Assembly (NCBI GenBank): GCA_049974825.1 | Contig: JBNGDJ010000028.1 | Coordinates: 1 to 24,888 of the forward strand | Reading direction: 5' to 3' | DNA: 24,888 nucleotides | DNA from: JBKHDT01 sp049974825 | GTDB taxonomy: Bacteria; Pseudomonadota; Gammaproteobacteria; Halothiobacillales; Halothiobacillaceae | Shown here: one piece after another, positions 22,429 through 24,888 of the stretch | Layout: every line of letters starts with the position of its first letter | Position numbering within the stretch: the first letter of the stretch is position 1 | The notes under the pieces: generated by a model | Seen by the model: only the letters and a program-made list of their open reading frames with translations | What the model was told of the DNA's origin: nothing | The model's database searches: none | Program-made: the position numbers and the translations under genes

Positions 22429-23870
22429 GACAGTGGCTCCTTGGCGACGGACGGTGCGGGGTATTCGGGGCGGAATCGCCGGACTTCCTCCCAGAGACTG
22501 ACGGCGTAGGTATCGGTCATGCCTGCCAGCATGTCGGTCACAAGCTGTGCCTCGCGATAGCGCAGTGGCAGGTCGTTTCCGGGGGATTCGAAGACCCGCC
22601 GGTAGTTCTCGGAAATCAGCCCGTAGACATAGCTCGACAGAGGCGAGCGCCTCGGCGAGGCGGGGTCTCTGGGGTCGATCCGGTCGGTGATGGCGTACCA
22701 GAAGGCGTCCATCAAACCGTGAATGACCTGAAAGCCCGTCAGCTCGACCTTGAGCACGCTCTTGTGCCGGTAGGCATGACGCCAGTTGAACTGCTTGAGG
22801 GCATCGAGCAGGGCGGCGGCTCGGGAGCGGGATATCAATTCGCTCTCGAAAGCTCCGTTCTCAATGGCCTCCCGGTTCTGAAGCCAAGTTTCCGCCACGG
22901 CCTGCATCAGCGCACTGATTGCCCGTATCCGGAAGGTCTGCATCGAGATGTCGTTGAGTTCCGCCGGCGAGAGTTGTTCCTGGCGGTAACGCTTGTGTTC
23001 CTGGCTGGCCTGGCTGCAGACGGCATCCACCATGGGATCGTCGGGGGCCGCATGACGCAGGAAGGCGACAATGTCCGAGAAGGAAACCAGCCGCTTTTTC
23101 ACGGCGTCCTCGGCATCCAGCACCGAATAGGCAATATCGTCGCAGGCTTCCATGATGAACGTCAGCGGGTGGCGCTGGCCCGGGGCCAGGCCGGTGGCCT
23201 CGCGGACCTCCTCGACAATGTGCCGTTCGCTCTGGAAATAGCCGTGCTTGCGACTGGCGACCTGGTCGGGCCGCACCTGGTCTGAAGCAACGGTGTACTT
23301 CATCAGTGCAGCCAGTGTTGCGAAAGTCAGGTTCAGGCCATAGTCGTCGTTGATCAGCTGCAGCTTGGTCAGCAGGCGCAGGGTCTGGGCATTGCCCTCG
23401 AAACGCAGGAAGTCCTGCTTCATGGCCGGGGTCAGTTCCGGCGCCGAGTCCAGGACAGCCCGCTGGTGCGTGGCAAACCAGCGGGCAATGGCGTCCTCTC
23501 CCTGGTGACCGAACGGCGGATTGCCCAGATCATGAGCCAGACCGATAGTCGCCAGCAGGGCCGGAATGTCGCGCGGGGCATTCTTCACGCTGGCCCCCAG
23601 TCCGTGGTTGAACGCCAGATCGATGCCGACTGACCGGGCAAGATTGGCCACCTCGTGCGAATGCGTCAGCCGGGTGCGCACCATGTCGTTGCGCTCCAGC
23701 GGAAAGACTTGCGTCTTGTCGGCCATCCGCCGAACGGGCGTGGAGAACAGCACCCGGTCGTAGTCCCGCTCGATCTCGGTTCGTGTCTCCCCGCTGGCGA
23801 ACAGCGCAGGCGGTGGAGCCTGGCTGGGGCGGCGCCGGCCGGGATTGAGCAATCGCTGCCAGTCTGTCAT
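22425..23870 (-). CDS. dgt: dGTP triphosphohydrolase-type HD enzyme
   Basis: A 481-residue Dgt-family protein that splits dGTP (or other dNTPs) into deoxynucleoside and triphosphate. HD-domain motifs are TRLTHSHEVANLARSVG (about 66-82), LAHDLGNPPFGHQGEDAI (about 111-128, His113-Asp114) and EACDDIAYSVLDAEDAVKK. GHQG supplies a conserved active-site His. Length is close to the 505-residue E. coli Dgt, so it is the Dgt type rather than the shorter SAMHD1-like forms, though substrate breadth cannot be judged. ATG 23870 has only a distant GGGAG. It is the first gene of an overlapping dgt-yfbR pair, divergent from the dehydrogenase-like gene. Confidence 0.93.
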   Translation of the reverse strand: MTDWQRLLNPGRRRPSQAPPPALFASGETRTEIERDYDRVLFSTPVRRMADKTQVFPLERNDMVRTRLTHSHEVANLARSVGIDLAFNHGLGASVKNAPRDIPALLATIGLAHDLGNPPFGHQGEDAIARWFATHQRAVLDSAPELTPAMKQDFLRFEGNAQTLRLLTKLQLINDDYGLNLTFATLAALMKYTVASDQVRPDQVASRKHGYFQSERHIVEEVREATGLAPGQRHPLTFIMEACDDIAYSVLDAEDAVKKRLVSFSDIVAFLRHAAPDDPMVDAVCSQASQEHKRYRQEQLSPAELNDISMQTFRIRAISALMQAVAETWLQNREAIENGAFESELISRSRAAALLDALKQFNWRHAYRHKSVLKVELTGFQVIHGLMDAFWYAITDRIDPRDPASPRRSPLSSYVYGLISENYRRVFESPGNDLPLRYREAQLVTDMLAGMTDTYAVSLWEEVRRFRPEYPAPSVAKEPLS

Positions 23871-23904
23871 TTTTGTGTCATCTCCCGATCCGTCTGCTAC
23901 GCTC

Positions 23905-23966
23905 GACAGGCAGGGCAGGTTCGGCCAAGCACGTCGTCGGCCGCTGCCCGAGTTGCCCTGCCTGTC
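23905..23966. repeat. Long inverted repeat upstream of dgt
   Basis: Perfect 13-bp arms GACAGGCAGGGCA (23905-23917) and TGCCCTGCCTGTC (23954-23966) enclose 36 nt that contain a further CGGCC/GGCCG pair. It lies 35 nt upstream of dgt in the divergent gap. It may be an operator, a leader hairpin or a member of the window's repeat family. Confidence 0.5.
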
Positions 23967-24088
23967 AATGGCAAAAGCCTTAGAGTTGCCGGCATGGGCC
24001 GAGTCTCTACCGGCTTGTGCAAAATTTTCCAGGACAACCCGCCCAGTCCAGTCACGGGCCTGATTTCAAGGCCGAGGGTATCGCAGCC

Positions 24089-24888
24089 ATGACCATCGCC
24101 CTGATCGGCTCCGGCCGAAGCGCAGACCAGATTGCCGAGCGTCTTCGCGCGGCAGGCCATTCCTTGATCGTCTTTGATCCTGCCCACGAACCGACCGGGG
24201 CCGTTGAGGAGGTTCTACGCTCCGCCGGCCGCCTCTTTCTGGCGTTCACACGCAGCCAGGAGGCCCAGGACTGGCTTGCCCAGCCGGCCGTGGTGTCGCT
24301 GCTTGCCGGTCGGCACCTTGTTGATGCCAGCAGGCACGCTCCCCAGGAGGCGCGCGGCATTGCCCGGCAGGTCACCACAGCTGGTGCGCGCTATCTGGAA
24401 ATCGCGTTGCTGGAAACCAGCTCGAGTGACCGCGTGATCGCGGCAGGTCGCGAGGAAGACTATCACAGCGAGATGTCTCTGCTGGCGGCTCTGGGGCAGG
24501 CGGAATACCTGGGCCCGGTCGGTCAGGTGGCCACGGTGCGGTTGGCGCTGGCTCAGATCTCGGCTGCCATGACGGGTGCGCTGGCCATGAGTCTCGGGCT
24601 GGTTGCCCGCGAGGGCGTGGATAGCGACCGGTTCCTGGCGCTGATGGCTGCCACGCCGACCCATGCCCTGCAGTTCGACCGGCAGGCATCCCGCATGCGG
24701 GCCGGGCGGTATGGGGCGGAAAGTGGCCCCTCGGTGGATGATGTCCTTCTGGACCTGCGCGCATTTACCCGGGCTGCGGTGCGGCATCACCTGGATACCC
24801 ACCAGCTGGTTGGCCTGCAGCATATCGTCGAACTGGCGCAGGAACTGGGATACGCCGAGGACGACCCGACCGCCCTGCACGCCACGCT
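24089..24888 (+). CDS. 3-hydroxyisobutyrate dehydrogenase-like protein, partial (runs off the window)
   Basis: 266 codons are present with no stop before the window end. The layout is that of beta-hydroxyacid dehydrogenases (HIBADH/6PGDH-like): an N-terminal Rossmann fold starting MTIALIGSGRSADQIAERL, a LVDAS segment (78-82), then an all-helical domain with ALGQAEYLGPVGQVATVRLALAQ. Key positions are changed. The nucleotide loop is GSGRSA rather than GxGxMG. The DAPVSGG catalytic segment reads EIALLETS (104-111). The usual catalytic Lys of the GxxGxxxK motif is Arg151, with no Asn nearby. It may be a divergent or non-catalytic member; substrate is unknown. ATG 24089 has no strong ribosome site (GAGGG about 13 nt upstream). 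Confidence 0.7.
   Translation, partial: MTIALIGSGRSADQIAERLRAAGHSLIVFDPAHEPTGAVEEVLRSAGRLFLAFTRSQEAQDWLAQPAVVSLLAGRHLVDASRHAPQEARGIARQVTTAGARYLEIALLETSSSDRVIAAGREEDYHSEMSLLAALGQAEYLGPVGQVATVRLALAQISAAMTGALAMSLGLVAREGVDSDRFLALMAATPTHALQFDRQASRMRAGRYGAESGPSVDDVLLDLRAFTRAAVRHHLDTHQLVGLQHIVELAQELGYAEDDPTALHAT

Overview
This is a GC-rich chromosomal segment from a gammaproteobacterium. Supporting evidence is the rdgB-hemW pair, YfbR- and Dgt-type nucleotide hydrolases, a CvrA/NhaP2-type antiporter, an E. coli-length Dut, and a MoxR/DUF58/DUF4381/VWA/VWA-TPR operon. Genus cannot be fixed from sequence alone. A run of exactly 100 N inside rmuC shows that this is a scaffolded draft assembly. No phage, insertion sequence, CRISPR array, tRNA or rRNA is visible.

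Layout. (1) 1-275: four perfect hairpins downstream of the bat operon. (2) 276-5370, minus strand: a tightly overlapping MoxR-DUF58-DUF4381-VWA-VWA/TPR envelope operon. (3) 5410-9034: a sulfur-themed cassette with an ArsR-rhodanese fusion regulator (minus) divergent from MFS transporter, periplasmic rhodanese and TlpA-like thioredoxin genes (plus). Two matching inverted operator candidates lie between them. (4) 9166-14056, minus strand: rmuC, GNAT, EAL phosphodiesterase, dut, argB, TauE-family permease. A near-consensus parS site sits in the first codons of the GNAT gene. (5) 14290-16002: K+/H+ antiporter (plus). (6) 16088-17850: rdgB-hemW (minus). (7) 18254-21642, plus strand: rpmJ (type B L36), hsp20, a CbpA-like DnaJ protein and a long-form transaldolase. 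(8) 21817-23870, minus strand: dgt-yfbR, an overlapping dNTP/dNMP hydrolase pair. (9) 24089-end: a beta-hydroxyacid-dehydrogenase-like protein with altered catalytic motifs, cut by the window end.

The most unusual content is intergenic. Several non-coding gaps are packed with perfect hairpins whose stems differ but whose tips recur (CATCCCTG-like apex). They also share a short module (RYGCAGAGNTTCC) and a CTCGAAAAACC arm. This looks like a dispersed family of hairpin-forming repeats. The best candidates for follow-up are the ArsR-rhodanese cassette with its paired operators and structured leader, the parS site, and the hairpin family.
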